Shown here: positions 44,713 through 56,294 of the stretch, piece after piece
Numbering within the stretch: the stretch's first letter is position 1
How the letters are laid out: the number at the start of each line of letters is the position of its first letter
Source of the DNA: Ciona savignyi
Lineage: Eukaryota > Chordata > Ascidiacea > Phlebobranchia > Cionidae
Length of the DNA stretch: 64,000 nucleotides
Direction of reading: 5' to 3'
Assembly (NCBI GenBank): GCA_000149265.1
Contig: CH001825.1
Coordinates: 456,094 to 520,093, forward strand
Program-made: the position numbers and the translations under genes
Notes under the pieces: generated by a model
The model's input: the letters and a program-made list of their open reading frames with translations, nothing else
Databases searched by the model: none
What the model was told of the DNA's origin: nothing

Positions 44713-45079
44713 GATGTAAACATACCGGCTATTTGTTTATACTCTGTTTCCACCACCGTAAAGAATATTTTAATTACCATACATTTAGTTATTATTATTA
44801 TTTAAAAATTTGACGAAATGTTTATTTTACTTTTTAAGGTAATCCTTATATGTGCTGGCGACCTATCTGGCCAAAATAACTTGATTTCATATATGGTGCA
44901 TGAAATAAAAAGCGAAGTTGAGCGGGTCTTTAATATAGTGCAATTTACAATAAACTAGTTTAACCTGAAAAGACATTGGGATTTTAATTTAATTGGTAAT
45001 AACTTGTACAATGGGAAAGTGATTGATAATGAAAAGTTTTCGTTTTAACATATATTTGCTTGGTGCTGATTTCAAAAAA

Positions 45080-45152
45080 TGTTTCCGCCCGGGCTCGAAC
45101 CGGGGACCTTTCGCGTGTAAGGCGAACGTGATAACCGCTACACTACGGAAAC
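45080..45152 (-). tRNA. tRNA-Val-TAC: tRNA-Val (UAC)
   Basis: Intact; T6. The spacer to its left (44870-45020) has many scattered changes. Confidence 0.95.
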
Positions 45153-45512
45153 GAAACACGTTAGTATTCTGTTAACGTATGTTACTTAGTTTCTTTCATA
45201 CACCGAAGCAAAGATATTTCCCGAGAGGTCGCTTATAAAACTTACATACCAACCACGATAGATCCAGCTAACAACGGCATGAAAATCATTTTCGAGAAAT
45301 TATAATTTCACCATGAATCAACATTTTAAAAAACATTCGTATGTTAAATCTATCTTTATTTAAATTATTATATTTAATTATTAAAATGTCTCGATCTAGA
45401 TGTAAGTTAATGTCGACATTTAGACTTCATCTCATCAAATGCGTTGACGATTTATTCTACTTCATCTTTTACTTGGGAAAATTTCTCTCAATTCAAAATG
45501 AATCAATAAATA

Positions 45513-45585
45513 AGACCACAGAGGGACACGAACCCTCAATCTTCTGATTCGATGTCAGACGCCATATCCATTAGGCCATGCGGTC
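45513..45585 (-). pseudogene. tRNA-Arg (UCG), A58U and U33A
   Basis: Loses U33 and A58. Confidence 0.68.
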
Positions 45586-45592
45586 AAACCTT

Positions 45593-45665
45593 CGCCCAAC
45601 GTGGGGCTCGAACCCACGACCGTTGGATTAAGAGTCCAACGCTATACCGACTGAGCTAGCCGGGC
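45593..45665 (-). tRNA. tRNA-Lys-CTT: tRNA-Lys (CUU), G22U
   Basis: D-stem mismatch. Confidence 0.87.
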
Positions 45666-46030
45666 GATGTAAACATACCGCTCATTTGTTTATACTCTGT
45701 TTCCACCACCGTAAAGTATATTTTAATTACCATACATTTAGTTATTATTATTATTTAAAAATTTGACGAAATGTTTATTTTACTTTTTAAGGTAATCCTT
45801 ATATGTGCTGGCGACCTATCTGCCAAAAATAACTTGATTCAATATATGTTGCATGAAATAAAAACGAGTTTGAGCGGGTCTTTAATATAGTGCAATTTAC
45901 AATAGACTAGTTTAACATGAAAGACATTTGGATTTTAATTTAAGTGTTAATAGTTGTACAATGGGAAGTGATTGATAATGAAAAGTTTTCGTTTTAACAA
46001 ATATTTGCTTGGTGCTGCATTTCAAAAAAA

Positions 46031-46103
46031 TGTTTCCGCCCGGGCTCGATCCGGGGACCTTTCGCGTGTTAGGCGAACGTGATAACCGCTACACTACGGA
46101 AAC
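46031..46103 (-). tRNA. tRNA-Val-AAC: tRNA-Val (AAC), U54A
   Basis: T7. Confidence 0.87.
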
Positions 46104-46463
46104 GAAACACATTAGTGTTCTGTTAACGTATGTTGCTTAGTTTCTTTTCATACACCGAAGCAAAGATTTTCCCGCGAGGGCGCTTATAAAACTTACCTAC
46201 CAACCACGATAGATCCAGCTAACAACGGCATGAAAATCATTTTTGAGAAGTTATAATTTCACCATGAATCAACATTTCAAAAAACATTCGTATGTTAAAT
46301 CTATCTTTATTTAAATTATTATATTTAATTATAAAAATGTCTCGATCTAGATGTAAGTTAATGTCGACATTTAGACTTCATCTCATCAAATGCGTTGACG
46401 ATTTATTCTACTTCATATTTTACTTGGGAAAATTTCTCTAAATTCAAAATGAATCAATAAATA

Positions 46464-46536
46464 AGACCACAGAGGGACTCGAACCCTCAATCTTCTGATT
46501 CGAAGTCAGACGCCATATCCATTAGGCCATGCGGTC
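46464..46536 (-). tRNA. tRNA-Arg-TCG: tRNA-Arg (UCG)
   Basis: Consensus copy. Confidence 0.95.
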
Positions 46537-46543
46537 AAACCTT

Positions 46544-46616
46544 CGCCCAACGTGGGGCTCGAACCCACGACCGTTGGATTAAGAGTCCAACGCTCTACCG
46601 ACTGAGCTAGCCGGGC
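46544..46616 (-). tRNA. tRNA-Lys-CTT: tRNA-Lys (CUU)
   Basis: Consensus copy. Confidence 0.95.
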
Positions 46617-46980
46617 GATGAAAACATACCGCTCATTTGTTTATACTCTGTTTCCACCACCGTAAACTATATTTTAATTACCATACATTTAGTTATTATT
46701 ATTATTTAAAAATTTGACGAAATGTTTATTTTACTTTTTAAGGTAATCCTTATATGTGCTGGCGACCTATCTGCCAAAAATAACTTGATTCAATATATGT
46801 TGCATGAAATAAAAACGAGTTTGAGCGGGTCTTTAATATAGTGCAATTTACAATAGACTAGTTTAACATGAAAGACATTTGGATTTTAATTTAATTGTTA
46901 ATAGTTGTACAATGGGAAGTGATTGATAATGAAAAGTTTTCGTTTTAACATATATTTGCTTGGTGCTGATTTCAAAAAAA

Positions 46981-47053
46981 TGTTTCCGCCCGGGCTCGAA
47001 CCGGGGACCTTTCGCGTGTAAGGCGAACGTGATAACCGCTACACTACGGAAAC
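46981..47053 (-). tRNA. tRNA-Val-TAC: tRNA-Val (UAC)
   Basis: Intact; T7; mixed 5' flank (ACGTTAGTGTT), a recombinant haplotype. Confidence 0.95.
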
Positions 47054-47415
47054 GAAACACGTTAGTGTTCTGTTAACGTATGTTACTTAGTTTCTTTCAT
47101 ACACCGAAGCAAAGATATTTCCCGAGAGGTCGCTTATAAAACTTACATACCAACCACGATAGATCCAGCTAACAACGGCATGAAAATCATTTTTGAGAAA
47201 TTATAATTTCACTCATGAATCAACATTTTAAGAAAACATTCGTATGTTAAATCTATCTTTATTTAAATTATTATATTTAATTATTAAAATGTCTCGATCT
47301 AGATGTAAGTTAATGTCGACATTTAGACTTCATCTCATCAAATGCGTTGACGATTTATTGGACTTCAGATTTTACTGGGGAGGATTTCTGTAAATTCAAT
47401 ATGGATCAATAAATA

Positions 47416-47488
47416 AGACCACAGAGGGACTCGAACCCTCAATCTTCTGATTGGAAGTCAGACGCCATATCCATTAGGCCATGCGGTC
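47416..47488 (-). tRNA. tRNA-Arg body with UCC (Gly) anticodon
   Basis: Loop CUUCCAA; otherwise consensus with a sound acceptor, so a cleaner candidate than the 3778 copy. The spacer before it (47355-47405) is unusually diverged. Confidence 0.88.
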
Positions 47489-47495
47489 AAACCTT

Positions 47496-47568
47496 CGCCC
47501 AACGTGGGGCTCGAACCCACGACCGTTGGATTAAGAGTCCAACGCTCTACCGACTGAGCTAGCCGGGC
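47496..47568 (-). tRNA. tRNA-Lys-CTT: tRNA-Lys (CUU)
   Basis: Consensus copy. Confidence 0.95.
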
Positions 47569-47931
47569 GATGAAAACATACCGCTCATTTGTTTATACTC
47601 TGTTTCCACCACCGTAAACTATATTTTAATTACCATACATTTAGTTATTATTATTATTTAAAAATTTGACGAAATGTTTATTTTACTTTTTAAGGTAATC
47701 CTTATATGTGCTGGCGACCTATCTGCAAAAAATAACTTGATTCAATATATGTTGCATGAAATAAAAACGAGTTTGAGCGGGTCTTTAATATAGTGCAATT
47801 TACTATAGACTAGTTTAACATGAAAGACATTTGGATTTTAATTTAATTGTTAATAGTTGTACAATGGGAAGTGATTGATAATGAAAAGTTTTCGTTTTAA
47901 CAAAATTTGCTTGGTGCTGATTTCAAAAAAA

Positions 47932-48004
47932 TGTTTCCGCCCGGGCTCGAACCGGGGACCTTTCGCGTGTAAGGCGAACGTGATAACCGCTACACTACGG
48001 AAAC
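47932..48004 (-). tRNA. tRNA-Val-TAC: tRNA-Val (UAC)
   Basis: Intact; T7. Confidence 0.95.
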
Positions 48005-48364
48005 GAAACACGTTAGTATTCTGTTAACGTATGTTACTTAGTTCCTTTCATACACCGAAGCAAAGATTTTTCCCGCGAGGGCGCTTATAAAACTTACCTA
48101 CCAACCACGATAGATCCAGCTAACAACGGCATGAAAATCATTTTTGAGAAATTATAATTTCACCATGAATCAACATTTCAAAAAACATTCGTATGTTAAA
48201 TCTATTTTCATTTAAATTATTACATTTAATTATAAAAATGTCTCGATCTAGATGTAAGTTAAAGTCGACATTTAGACTTCATCCCATCAAATGCGTTGAC
48301 GATTTATTCTACTTCATCTTTTACCTGGGAAAATTTCTCTAAATTCAAAATGAATCAATAAATA

Positions 48365-48437
48365 AGACCACAGAGGGACTCGAACCCTCAATCTTCTGAT
48401 TCGAAGTCAGACGCCATATCCATTAGGCCATGCGGTC
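48365..48437 (-). tRNA. tRNA-Arg-TCG: tRNA-Arg (UCG)
   Basis: Consensus copy. Confidence 0.95.
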
Positions 48438-48444
48438 AAACCTT

Positions 48445-48517
48445 CGCCCAACGTGGGGCTCGAACCCGCGACCGTTGGATTAAGAGTCCAACGCTCTACC
48501 GACTGAGCTAGCCGGGC
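48445..48517 (-). tRNA. tRNA-Lys-CTT: tRNA-Lys (CUU), U50C
   Basis: C50-A64 mismatch. Confidence 0.88.
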
Positions 48518-48880
48518 GATGTAAACATACCGGCTATTTGTTTATACTCTGTTTCCACCACCGTAAAGTATATTTTAATTACCATACATTTAGTTATTAT
48601 TATTATTTAAAAATTTGAAGAAATGTTTATTTTACTTTTTAAGGTAATCCTTATATGTGCTGGCGACCTATCTGCCAAAAATAACTTGATTCAATATATG
48701 TTGCATGAAATAAAAACGAGTTTGAGCGGGTCTTTAATATAGTGCAATTTACAATAGACTAGTTTAACATGAAAGACATTTGGATTTTAATTTAATTGTT
48801 AATAGTTGTACAATGGGAAGTGATTGATAATGAAAAGTTTTCGTTTTAACATATATATGCTTGGTGCTGATTTCAAAAAA

Positions 48881-48953
48881 TGTTTCCGCCCGGGCTCGAA
48901 CCGGGGACCTTTCGCGTGTTAGGCGAACGTGATAACCGCTACACTACGGAAAC
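48881..48953 (-). tRNA. tRNA-Val-AAC: tRNA-Val (AAC)
   Basis: Consensus; T6. Confidence 0.95.
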
Positions 48954-49313
48954 GAAACACATTAGTGTTCTGTGAACGTATGTTACTTAGTTTCTTTCAT
49001 ACACCGAAGCAAAGATATTTCCCGAGAGGTCGCTTGAAAAACTTACATACCAACCACGATAGATCCAGCTAACAACGGCATGAAAATCATTTTTGAGAAA
49101 TTATAATTTCACCATGAATCAACATTTCAAAAAACATTCGTATGTTAAATATATTTTCATTTAAATTATTATATTTAATTATAAAAATGTCTTGATCTAG
49201 ATGCAAGTTAATGTCGACATTTAGACTTCATCCCATCAAATGCGTTGACGATTTATTCTACTTCATCTTTTACTTGGGAAAATTTCTCTAAATTCAAAAT
49301 GAATCAATAAAAA

Positions 49314-49387
49314 AGACCACAGAGGGACTAGACACCCTCAATCTTCTGATTCGAAGTCAGACGCCATATCCATTAGGCCATGCGGTC
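49314..49387 (-). pseudogene. tRNA-Arg (UCG) with 8-nt T-loop
   Basis: B box lost; T6 follows. Confidence 0.75.
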
Positions 49388-49394
49388 AAACCTT

Positions 49395-49467
49395 CGCCCA
49401 ACGTAGGGCTCGAACCCATGACCGTTGGATTAAGAGTCCAACGCTCTACCGACTGAGCTAGCCGGAC
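49395..49467 (-). tRNA. tRNA-Lys-CTT: tRNA-Lys (CUU), C2U/C63U/G49A
   Basis: A49-C65 mismatch. Confidence 0.87.
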
Positions 49468-49831
49468 GATGTAAACATACCGCTCATTTGTTTATACTCT
49501 GTTTCCACCACCGTAAAATATATTTTAATTACCATATATTTAGTTATTATTATTATTTAAAAATTTGACGAAATGTTTATTTTACTTTTTAAGGTAATCC
49601 TTATATGTGCTGGCGACCTATCTGCCAAAAATAACTTAATTCAATATATGTTGCAGGAAATAAAAACGAGTTTGAGCGGGTCTTTAATATAGTGCAATTT
49701 ACAATAGACTAGTTTAACATGAAAGACATTTGGATTTTAATTTAATTGTTAATAGTTGTACAATGGGAAGTGATTGATAATGAAAAGTTTTCGTTTTAAC
49801 ATATATTTGCTTGGTGCTGATTTCAAAAAAA

Positions 49832-49904
49832 TGTTTCCGCCCGGGCTCGAACCGGGGACCTTTCGCGTGTTAGGCGAACGTGATAACCGCTACACTACGG
49901 AGAC
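49832..49904 (-). tRNA. tRNA-Val-AAC: tRNA-Val (AAC), U3C
   Basis: C3-A70; T7. Confidence 0.9.
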
Positions 49905-50266
49905 GAAACACATTAGTGTTCTGTTAACGTATGTTGCTTAGTTTCTATCATACACCGAAGCAAAGATATTTCCCGAGACATCGCTTGAAAAACTTACATA
50001 CCAACCACGATAGATCCAGCTAACAACGGCATGAAAATCGTTTTTGAGAGATTATAATTTCACCATGCATCAACATTTCAAAAAACATTCGTATGTTAAA
50101 TCAATTTTCATTTAAATTATTATATTTAATTATAAAAATGTCTCGATCTAGAATGTAAGTTAATGTCGACATTTAGACTTCATCCTCATCAAATGCGTTG
50201 ACGATTTATTCTACTTCATCTTTTACCTGGGAAAATTTCTCTAAATTCAAAATGAATCAATAAATA

Positions 50267-50340
50267 AGACCACAGAGGGACTCGAACCCTCAATCTTCTG
50301 ATTCGAAGTCAGACGCCAAATCTCATTAGGCCATGCGGTC
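50267..50340 (-). tRNA. tRNA-Arg-TCG: tRNA-Arg (UCG), D-loop insertion
   Basis: One extra D-loop base and A21U, inside an insertion-rich stretch; may be a consensus error. Confidence 0.75.
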
Positions 50341-50347
50341 AAACTTT

Positions 50348-50422
50348 CGCTCCAACGTGGGGCTTGGACCCGCGGACCGTTGGATTAAGAGTCCAACGCT
50401 CTACCGACTGAGCTAGCCGGGC
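50348..50422 (-). pseudogene. tRNA-Lys (CUU), UCCA T-loop and two insertions
   Basis: 75 nt: extra bases in the acceptor and beside the T-stem, plus U55C/G57A/U50C. Confidence 0.62.
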
Positions 50423-50787
50423 GATGTAAACATACCGGCTATTTGTTATATACTCTGTTTCCACCACCGTAAAGTATATTTTAATTACACATACATTTAG
50501 TTATTATTATTATTTAAAAATTTGACGAAATGTTTATTTTACTTTTTAAGGTAATCCTTATATGTGCTGGCGACCTATCTGCCAAAAATAACTTGATTCA
50601 ATATATGTTGCATGAAATAAAAGCGAGTTTGAGCGGGTCTTTAATATAGTGCAATTTACAATAGACTAGTTTAACATGAAAGACATTTGGATTTTAATTT
50701 AATTGTTAATAGTTGTACAATGGGAAGTGATTGATAATGAAAAGTTTTCGTTTTAACATATATTTGCTTGGTGCTGATTTCAAAAAA

Positions 50788-50860
50788 TGTTTCCGCCCGG
50801 GCTCAAACCGGGGACCTTTCGCGTGTAAGGCGAACGTGATAACCGCTACACTACGGAAAC
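50788..50860 (-). tRNA. tRNA-Val-TAC: tRNA-Val (UAC), C56U
   Basis: T-loop UUUGAGC loses the invariant C56; T6. Confidence 0.78.
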
Positions 50861-51220
50861 GAAACACGTTAGTATTCTGTTAACGTATGTTACTTAGTTC
50901 CTTTCATACACCGAAGCAAAGATATTTCCCGCGAGGGCGCTTATAAAACTTACCTACCAACCACGATAGATCCAGCTAACAACGGCATGAAAATCATTTT
51001 TGAGAAATTATAATTTCACCATGAATCAACATTTCAAAAAACATTCGTATGTTAAATCTATTTTCATTTAAATTATTATATTTAATTATAAAAATGTCTC
51101 GATCTAGATGCAAGGTAATGTCGACATTTAGACTTCATCCCATCAAATGCGTTGACGATTTATTCTACTTCATCTTTTACTTGGGAAAATTTCTCTAAAT
51201 TCAAAATGAATCAATAAAAA

Positions 51221-51294
51221 AGACCACAGAGGGACTAGACACCCTCAATCTTCTGATTCGAAGTCAGACGCCATATCCATTAGGCCATGCGGTC
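51221..51294 (-). pseudogene. tRNA-Arg (UCG) with 8-nt T-loop
   Basis: B box lost; T6 follows. Confidence 0.75.
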
Positions 51295-51301
51295 AAACCT
51301 T

Positions 51302-51374
51302 CGCCCAACGTAGGGCTCGAACCCATGACCGTTGGATTAAGAGTCCAACGCTCTACCGACTGAGCTAGCCGGAC
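51302..51374 (-). tRNA. tRNA-Lys-CTT: tRNA-Lys (CUU), C2U/C63U/G49A
   Basis: A49-C65 mismatch. Confidence 0.87.
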
Positions 51375-51738
51375 GATGTAAACATACCGCTCATTTGTTT
51401 ATACTCTGTTTCCACCACCGTAAAATATATTTTAATTACCATATATTTAGTTATTATTATTATTTAAAAATTTGACGAAATGTTTATTTTACTTTTTAAG
51501 GTAATCCTTATATGTGCTGGCGACCTATCTGCCAAAAATAACTTGATTCAATATATGTTGCATGAAATAAAAACGAGTTTGAGCGGGTCTTTAATATAGT
51601 GCAATTTACAATAGACTAGTTTAACATGAAAGACATTTGGATTTTAATTTAAGTGTTAATAGTTGTACAATGGGAAGTGATTGATAATGAAAAGTTTTCG
51701 TTTTAACATATATTTGCTTGGTGCTGATTTCAAAAAAA

Positions 51739-51811
51739 TGTTTCCGCCCGGGCTCGGACCGGGGACCTTTCGCGTGTTAGGCGAACGTGATAACCGCTAC
51801 ACTACGGAGAC
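51739..51811 (-). tRNA. tRNA-Val-AAC: tRNA-Val (AAC), U3C/U55C
   Basis: T-loop UCCGAGC and C3-A70; T7. Confidence 0.77.
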
Positions 51812-52172
51812 GAAACACATTAGTGTTCTGTTAACGTATGTTGCTTAGTTTCTTTCATACACCGAAGCAAAGGATATTTCCCGAGACATCGCTTGAAAAA
51901 CTTACATACCAACCACGATAGATCCAGCTAACAACGGCATGAAAATCATTTTTGAGAAATTATAATTTCACCATGAATCAACATTTCAAAAAACATTCGT
52001 ATGTTAAATCTGTCTTTATTTAAATTATTATATTTAATTATAAAAATGTCTCGATCTAGATGTAAGTTAATGTCGACATTTAGACTTCATCTCATCAAAT
52101 GCGTTGACGATTTATTCTACTTCATCTTTTACCTGGGAAAATTTCTCTAAATTCAAAATGAATCAATAAATA

Positions 52173-52245
52173 AGACCACAGAGGGACTCGAACCCTCAAT
52201 CTTCTGATTCGAAGTCAGACGCCAAATCCATTAGGCCATGCGGTC
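52173..52245 (-). tRNA. tRNA-Arg-TCG: tRNA-Arg (UCG), A21U
   Basis: As at 44560. Confidence 0.9.
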
Positions 52246-52252
52246 AAACCTT

Positions 52253-52325
52253 CGCCCAACGTGGGGCTTGGACCCGCGACCGTTGGATTAAGAGTCCAAC
52301 GCTCTACCGACTGAGCTAGCCGGGC
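52253..52325 (-). pseudogene. tRNA-Lys (CUU), U50C/U55C/G57A
   Basis: T-loop UCCAAGC. Confidence 0.65.
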
Positions 52326-52689
52326 GATGTAAACATACCGGCTATTTGTTTATACTCTGTTTCCACCACCGTAAAGTATATTTTAATTACCATACATTTA
52401 GTTATTATTATTATTTAAAAATTTGACGAAATGTTTATTTTACTTTTTAAGGTAATCCTTATATGTGCTGGCGACCTATCTGCCAAAAATAACTTGATTC
52501 AATATATGTTGCATGAAATAAAAGCGAGTTTGAGCGGGTCTTTAATATAGTGCCATTTACAATAGACTAGTTTAACATGAAAGACATTTGGATTTTAATT
52601 TAATTGTTAATAGTTGTACAATGGGAAGTGATTGATAATGAAAAGTTTTCGTTTTAACATATATTTGCTTGGTGCTGATTTCAAAAAAA

Positions 52690-52762
52690 TGTTTCCGCCC
52701 GGGCTCGAACCGGGGACCTTTCGCGTGTTAGGCGAACGTGATAACCGCTACACTACGGAAAC
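52690..52762 (-). tRNA. tRNA-Val-AAC: tRNA-Val (AAC)
   Basis: Consensus with UAC-type 5' flank; T7. As at 30406, the next unit lacks Arg-Lys. Confidence 0.95.
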
Positions 52763-53057
52763 GAAACACGTTAGTATTCTGTTAACGTATGTCACTTAGT
52801 TTCTTTCATACACCGAAGCAAAGATATTTCCCGAGAGGTCGCTTATAAAACTTACATACCAACCACGATAGATCCAGCTAACAACGGCATGAAAATCATT
52901 TTCGAGAAATTATAATTTCACCATGAATCAACATTTCAAAAAACATTCGTATGTTAAATCTATCTTTATTTAAATTATTATATTTAATTATTAAAATGTC
53001 TCGATCTAGATGTAAGTTAATGTGGACATTTAGACTTCATCTCATCAAATGCGTTGA

Positions 53058-53059
53058 CT
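53058..53059. other. Deletion junction: unit lacking Arg and Lys
   Basis: Same junction sequence as at 30774/30775, so probably a copy of the same event. Confidence 0.9.
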
Positions 53060-53370
53060 ATATTTTAATTACCATACATTTAGTTATTATTATTATTTAA
53101 AAATTTGACGAAATGTTTATTTTACTTTTTAAGGTAATCCTTATATGTGCTGGCGACCTATCTGCCAAAAATAACTTGATTCAATATATGTTGCATGAAA
53201 TAAAAACGAGTTTGAGCGGGTCTTTAATATAGTGCAATTTACAATAGACTAGTTTAACATGAAAGACATTTGGATTTTAATTTAATTGTTAATAGTTGTA
53301 CAATGGGAAGTGATTGATAATGAAAAGTTTTCGTTTTAACATATATTTGCTTGGTGCTGATTTCAAAAAA

Positions 53371-53443
53371 TGTTTCCGCCCGGGCTCGAACCGGGGACCT
53401 TTCGCGTGTAAGGCGAACGTGATAACCGCTACACTACGGAAAC
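53371..53443 (-). tRNA. tRNA-Val-TAC: tRNA-Val (UAC)
   Basis: Intact; sole gene of a deleted unit; T6. Confidence 0.95.
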
Positions 53444-53803
53444 GAAACACGTTAGTATTCTGTTAACGTATGTTACTTAGTTTCTTTCATACACCGAAGC
53501 AAAGATATTTCCCGAGAGGTCGCTTGAAAAACTTACATACCAACCACGATAGATCCAGCTAACAACGGCATGAAAATCATTTTCGAGAAATTATAATTTC
53601 ACCATGAATCAACATTTCAAAAAACATTCGTATGTTAAATATATTTTCATTTAAATTATTATATTTAATTATAAAAATGTCTCGATCTAGATGCAAGTTA
53701 ATGTCGACATTTAGACTTCATCCCATCAAATGCGTTGACGATTTATTCTACTTCATCTTTTACTTGGGAAAATTTCTCTAAATTCAAAATGAATCAATAA
53801 AAA

Positions 53804-53877
53804 AGACCACAGAGGGACTAGACACCCTCAATCTTCTGATTCGAAGTCAGACGCCATATCCATTAGGCCATGCGGTC
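53804..53877 (-). pseudogene. tRNA-Arg (UCG) with 8-nt T-loop
   Basis: B box lost; T6 follows. Confidence 0.75.
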
Positions 53878-53884
53878 AAACCTT

Positions 53885-53957
53885 CGCCCAACGTAGGGCT
53901 CGAATCCACGACCGTTGGATTAAGAGTCCAACGCTCTACCGACTGAGCTAGCCGGAC
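53885..53957 (-). tRNA. tRNA-Lys-CTT: tRNA-Lys (CUU), C2U/C63U/G53A
   Basis: A53-C61 mismatch. Confidence 0.83.
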
Positions 53958-54320
53958 GATGTAAACATACCGCTCATTTGTTTATACTCTGTTTCCACCA
54001 CCGTAAAATATATTTTAATTACCATATATTTAGTTATTATTATTATTTAAAAATTTGACGAAATGTTTATTTTACTTTTTAAGGTAATCCTTATATGTGC
54101 TGGCGACCTATCTGCCAAAAATAACTTAATTCAATATATGTTGCAGGAAATAAAAACGAGTTTGAGCGGGTCTTTAATATAGTGCAATTTACAATAGACT
54201 AGTTTAACATGAAAGACATTTGGATTTTAATTTAATTGTTAATAGTTGTACAATGGGAAGTGATTGATAATGAAAAGTTTTCGTTTTAACATATATTTGC
54301 TTGGTGCTGATTTCAAAAAA

Positions 54321-54393
54321 TGTTTCCGCCCGGGCTCGAACCGGGGACCTTTCGCGTGTAAGGCGAACGTGATAACCGCTACACTACGGAAAC
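54321..54393 (-). tRNA. tRNA-Val-TAC: tRNA-Val (UAC)
   Basis: Intact; T6. Confidence 0.95.
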
Positions 54394-54753
54394 GAAACAC
54401 GTTAGTATTCTGTTAACGTATGTTACTTAGTTCCTTTCATACACCGAAGCAAAGATTTTTCCCGCGAGGGCGCTTATAAAACTTACCTACCAACCACGAT
54501 AGATCCAGCTAACAACGGCATGAAAATCATTTTTGAGAAATTATAATTTCACCATGAATCAACATTTCAAAAAACATTCGTATGTTAAATCTATTTTCAT
54601 TTAAATTATTACATTTAATTATAAAAATGTCTCGATCTAGATGTAAGTTAAAGTCGACATTTAGACTTCATCCCATCAAATGCGTTGACGATTTATTCTA
54701 CTTCATCTTTTACCTGGGAAAATTTCTCTAAATTCAAAATGAATCAATAAATA

Positions 54754-54826
54754 AGACCACAGAGGGACTCGAACCCTCAATCTTCTGATTCGAAGTCAGA
54801 CGCCATATCCATTAGGCCATGCGGTC
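54754..54826 (-). tRNA. tRNA-Arg-TCG: tRNA-Arg (UCG)
   Basis: Consensus copy. Confidence 0.95.
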
Positions 54827-54833
54827 AAACCTT

Positions 54834-54906
54834 CGCCCAACGTGGGGCTTGGACCCGCTACCGTTGGATTAAGAGTCCAACGCTCTACCGACTGAGCTAG
54901 CCGGGC
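54834..54906 (-). pseudogene. tRNA-Lys (CUU), U50C/U55C/G57A/C48A
   Basis: T-loop UCCAAGC; C48, which normally forms a tertiary pair, is also changed. Confidence 0.66.
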
Positions 54907-55269
54907 GATGTAAACATACCGGCTATTTGTTTATACTCTGTTTCCACCACCGTAAAGTATATTTTAATTACCATACATTTAGTTATTATTATTATTTAAA
55001 AATTTGACGAAATGTTTATTTTACTTTTTAAGGTAATCCTTATATGTGCTGGCGACCTATCTGCCAAAAATAACTTGATTCAATATATGTTGCATGAAAT
55101 AAAAACGAGTTTGAGCGGGTCTTTAATATAGTGCAATTTACAATAGACTAGTTTAACATGAAAGACATTTGGATTTTAATTTAATTGTTAATAGTTGTAC
55201 AATGGGAAGTGATTGATAATGAAAAGTTTTCGTTTTAACATATATTTGCTTGGTGCTGATTTCAAAAAA

Positions 55270-55342
55270 TGTTTCCGCCCGGGCTCGAACCGGGGACCTT
55301 TCGCGTGTAAGGCGAACGTGATAACCGCTACACTACGGAAAC
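55270..55342 (-). tRNA. tRNA-Val-TAC: tRNA-Val (UAC)
   Basis: Intact; T6. Confidence 0.95.
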
Positions 55343-55704
55343 GAAACACGTTAGTATTCTGTTAACGTATGTTACTTAGTTCCTTTCATACACCGAAGCA
55401 AAGATTTTTCCCGCGAGGGCGCTTATAAAACTTACCTACCCAACCACGATAGATCCAGCTAACAACGGGCATGAAAATCATTTTTGAGAAATTATAATTT
55501 CACCATGAATCAACATTTCAAAAAACATTCGTATGTTAAATCTATTTTCATTTAAATTATTACATTTAATTATAAAAATGTCTCGATCTAGATGTAAGTT
55601 AAAGTCGACATTTAGACTTCATCCCATCAAATGCGTTGACGATTTATTCTACTTCATCTTTTACCTGGGAAAATTTCTCTAAATTCAAAATGAATCAATA
55701 AATA

Positions 55705-55777
55705 AGACCACAGAGGGACTCGAACCCTCAATCTTCTGATTCGAAGTCAGACGCCATATCCATTAGGCCATGCGGTC
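55705..55777 (-). tRNA. tRNA-Arg-TCG: tRNA-Arg (UCG)
   Basis: Consensus copy. Confidence 0.95.
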
Positions 55778-55784
55778 AAACCTT

Positions 55785-55857
55785 CGCCCAACGTGGGGCT
55801 CGAACCCGCGACCGTTGGATTAAGAGTCCAACGCTCTACCGACTGAGCTAGCCGGGC
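55785..55857 (-). tRNA. tRNA-Lys-CTT: tRNA-Lys (CUU), U50C
   Basis: C50-A64 mismatch. Confidence 0.88.
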
Positions 55858-56220
55858 GATGTAAACATACCGCTCATTTGTTTATACTCTGTTTCCACCA
55901 CCGTAAAGTATATTTTAATTACCATGCATTTAGTTATTATTATTATTTAAAATTTTGACGAAATGTTTATTTCACTTTTTAAGGTAATACTTAAATGTGC
56001 TGGCGACCTATCTTCCAAAAATAACTTGATTCAATATAGGTTGCATTAAATAAAAACGAATTTGATCGGGTCTTTAATATAGTGCAATTTACAATAGACT
56101 GGTTTAACATGAAAGACATTTGGTTTTTAATTTAACTGTTAATAGTTGTACAATGGGAAGTGATTGATAATGAAAAGATTTCGTTTTAACATATATTTAC
56201 TTGGTGCTGATTTCTAAATA

Positions 56221-56294
56221 TGTTTCCGCCCGGGCTCTAACCGGGGACCTTTCGCGTGTAAGGCGAACGTGATAACCGCTACACTACGGAAAAC
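56221..56294 (-). pseudogene. tRNA-Val (UAC), C56A, no terminator, acceptor insertion
   Basis: Same class as 19505 plus one extra base in the 5' acceptor strand. Confidence 0.75.
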
